NCBI GenBank assembly: GCA_018372435.1
Contig: JAHAJA010000049.1
Coordinates: 1 to 21,687, forward strand
Length of the DNA: 21,687 nt
Reading direction: 5' to 3'
From: Clostridiales bacterium
GTDB taxonomy: Bacteria > Bacillota > Clostridia > Lachnospirales > Lachnospiraceae
Every line of letters begins with the position of its first letter. Within the stretch, counting starts at the first letter, position 1. Of this stretch, positions 21,610 to 21,687 are shown one piece after another. Under the pieces are notes generated by a model. It did no database searches. It saw nothing but the letters and a program-made list of their open reading frames with translations, and was not told the origin of the DNA. Position numbers and translations under genes: made by a program.

Positions 21610-21687
21610 CATATTTTGCTTTTTCCCTAAGGTCCAGTAAACTCGAGAAATCACTCTGTGCTTTCCCTCGTTAACTTATGGCTCCTT

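Noticed and set aside
1..21687. CRISPR arrays, tRNA or rRNA genes
   Set aside because: I found no regularly spaced repeats, cloverleaf-like sequences or conserved rRNA segments on either strand.

Overview
The window looks like a chromosomal segment of a low-GC, endospore-forming Firmicute of class Clostridia, probably Lachnospiraceae. The basis is AT-rich intergenic DNA, strong AGGAGG-type ribosome sites with frequent TTG/GTG starts, the sporulation genes spmA and spmB, an AbrB/SpoVT-type regulator, and the block yaaR-holB-ricT-trmN6-rsmI-abrB, whose order follows the classic Firmicute block. Almost everything is on the minus strand; only the abrB-like gene is on the plus strand.

Region 1 (about 230-8400) is a sulfur-flavoured locus. 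On the minus strand the order is an Rrf2-family regulator (8313-7879), a 2Fe-2S/ASKHA RACo-like protein (7818-6175) and a terminator. A consensus SigA promoter (6063-6091) follows, inside an inverted repeat. Next comes a leader with a terminator and an overlapping potential antiterminator (5961-6020). The operon then encodes a thioredoxin-like protein, an arylsulfate sulfotransferase-like protein without a visible signal peptide, a sulfonate/taurine-type ABC importer (ATPase, permease, lipoprotein) and a second Rrf2 regulator about 76% identical to the first by my count. I infer uptake and intracellular handling of an organosulfur compound, such as an aryl sulfate or sulfonate, under Rrf2 and attenuation control. 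The substrate cannot be read from the sequence.

Region 2 (about 8420-16230) is the main finding. The gene for spore maturation protein A is cut in two: codons 1-110 lie at 16229-15900 and codons 112-193 at 9251-9003, with codon 111 split across the join, followed immediately by intact spmB. Between them lies a 6,645-bp element with three tandem large serine recombinases, a small recombinase-associated protein and an aromatic-acid-exporter-like cargo gene. Its ends are 25-bp inverted repeats (19/25 matches) around a shared GGG. Recombination at that GGG rebuilds an uninterrupted 193-codon spmA (...ATPMGLMAMKEL...) and would give a circle with a nearly palindromic attP centred on GG. This is the organisation of skin-like elements, which are excised from sporulation genes such as sigK in the mother cell, but here the target is spmA.

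Region 3 (about 16240-21687) is housekeeping: a long AT-rich abrB upstream region, the abrB-like gene, a bidirectional terminator, rsmI, a 277-bp hairpin repeat, trmN6, ricT (yaaT), holB and yaaR. The hairpin at 18058-18334 and another at 1915-2113 share internal words and look like members of one palindromic, MITE-like repeat family.
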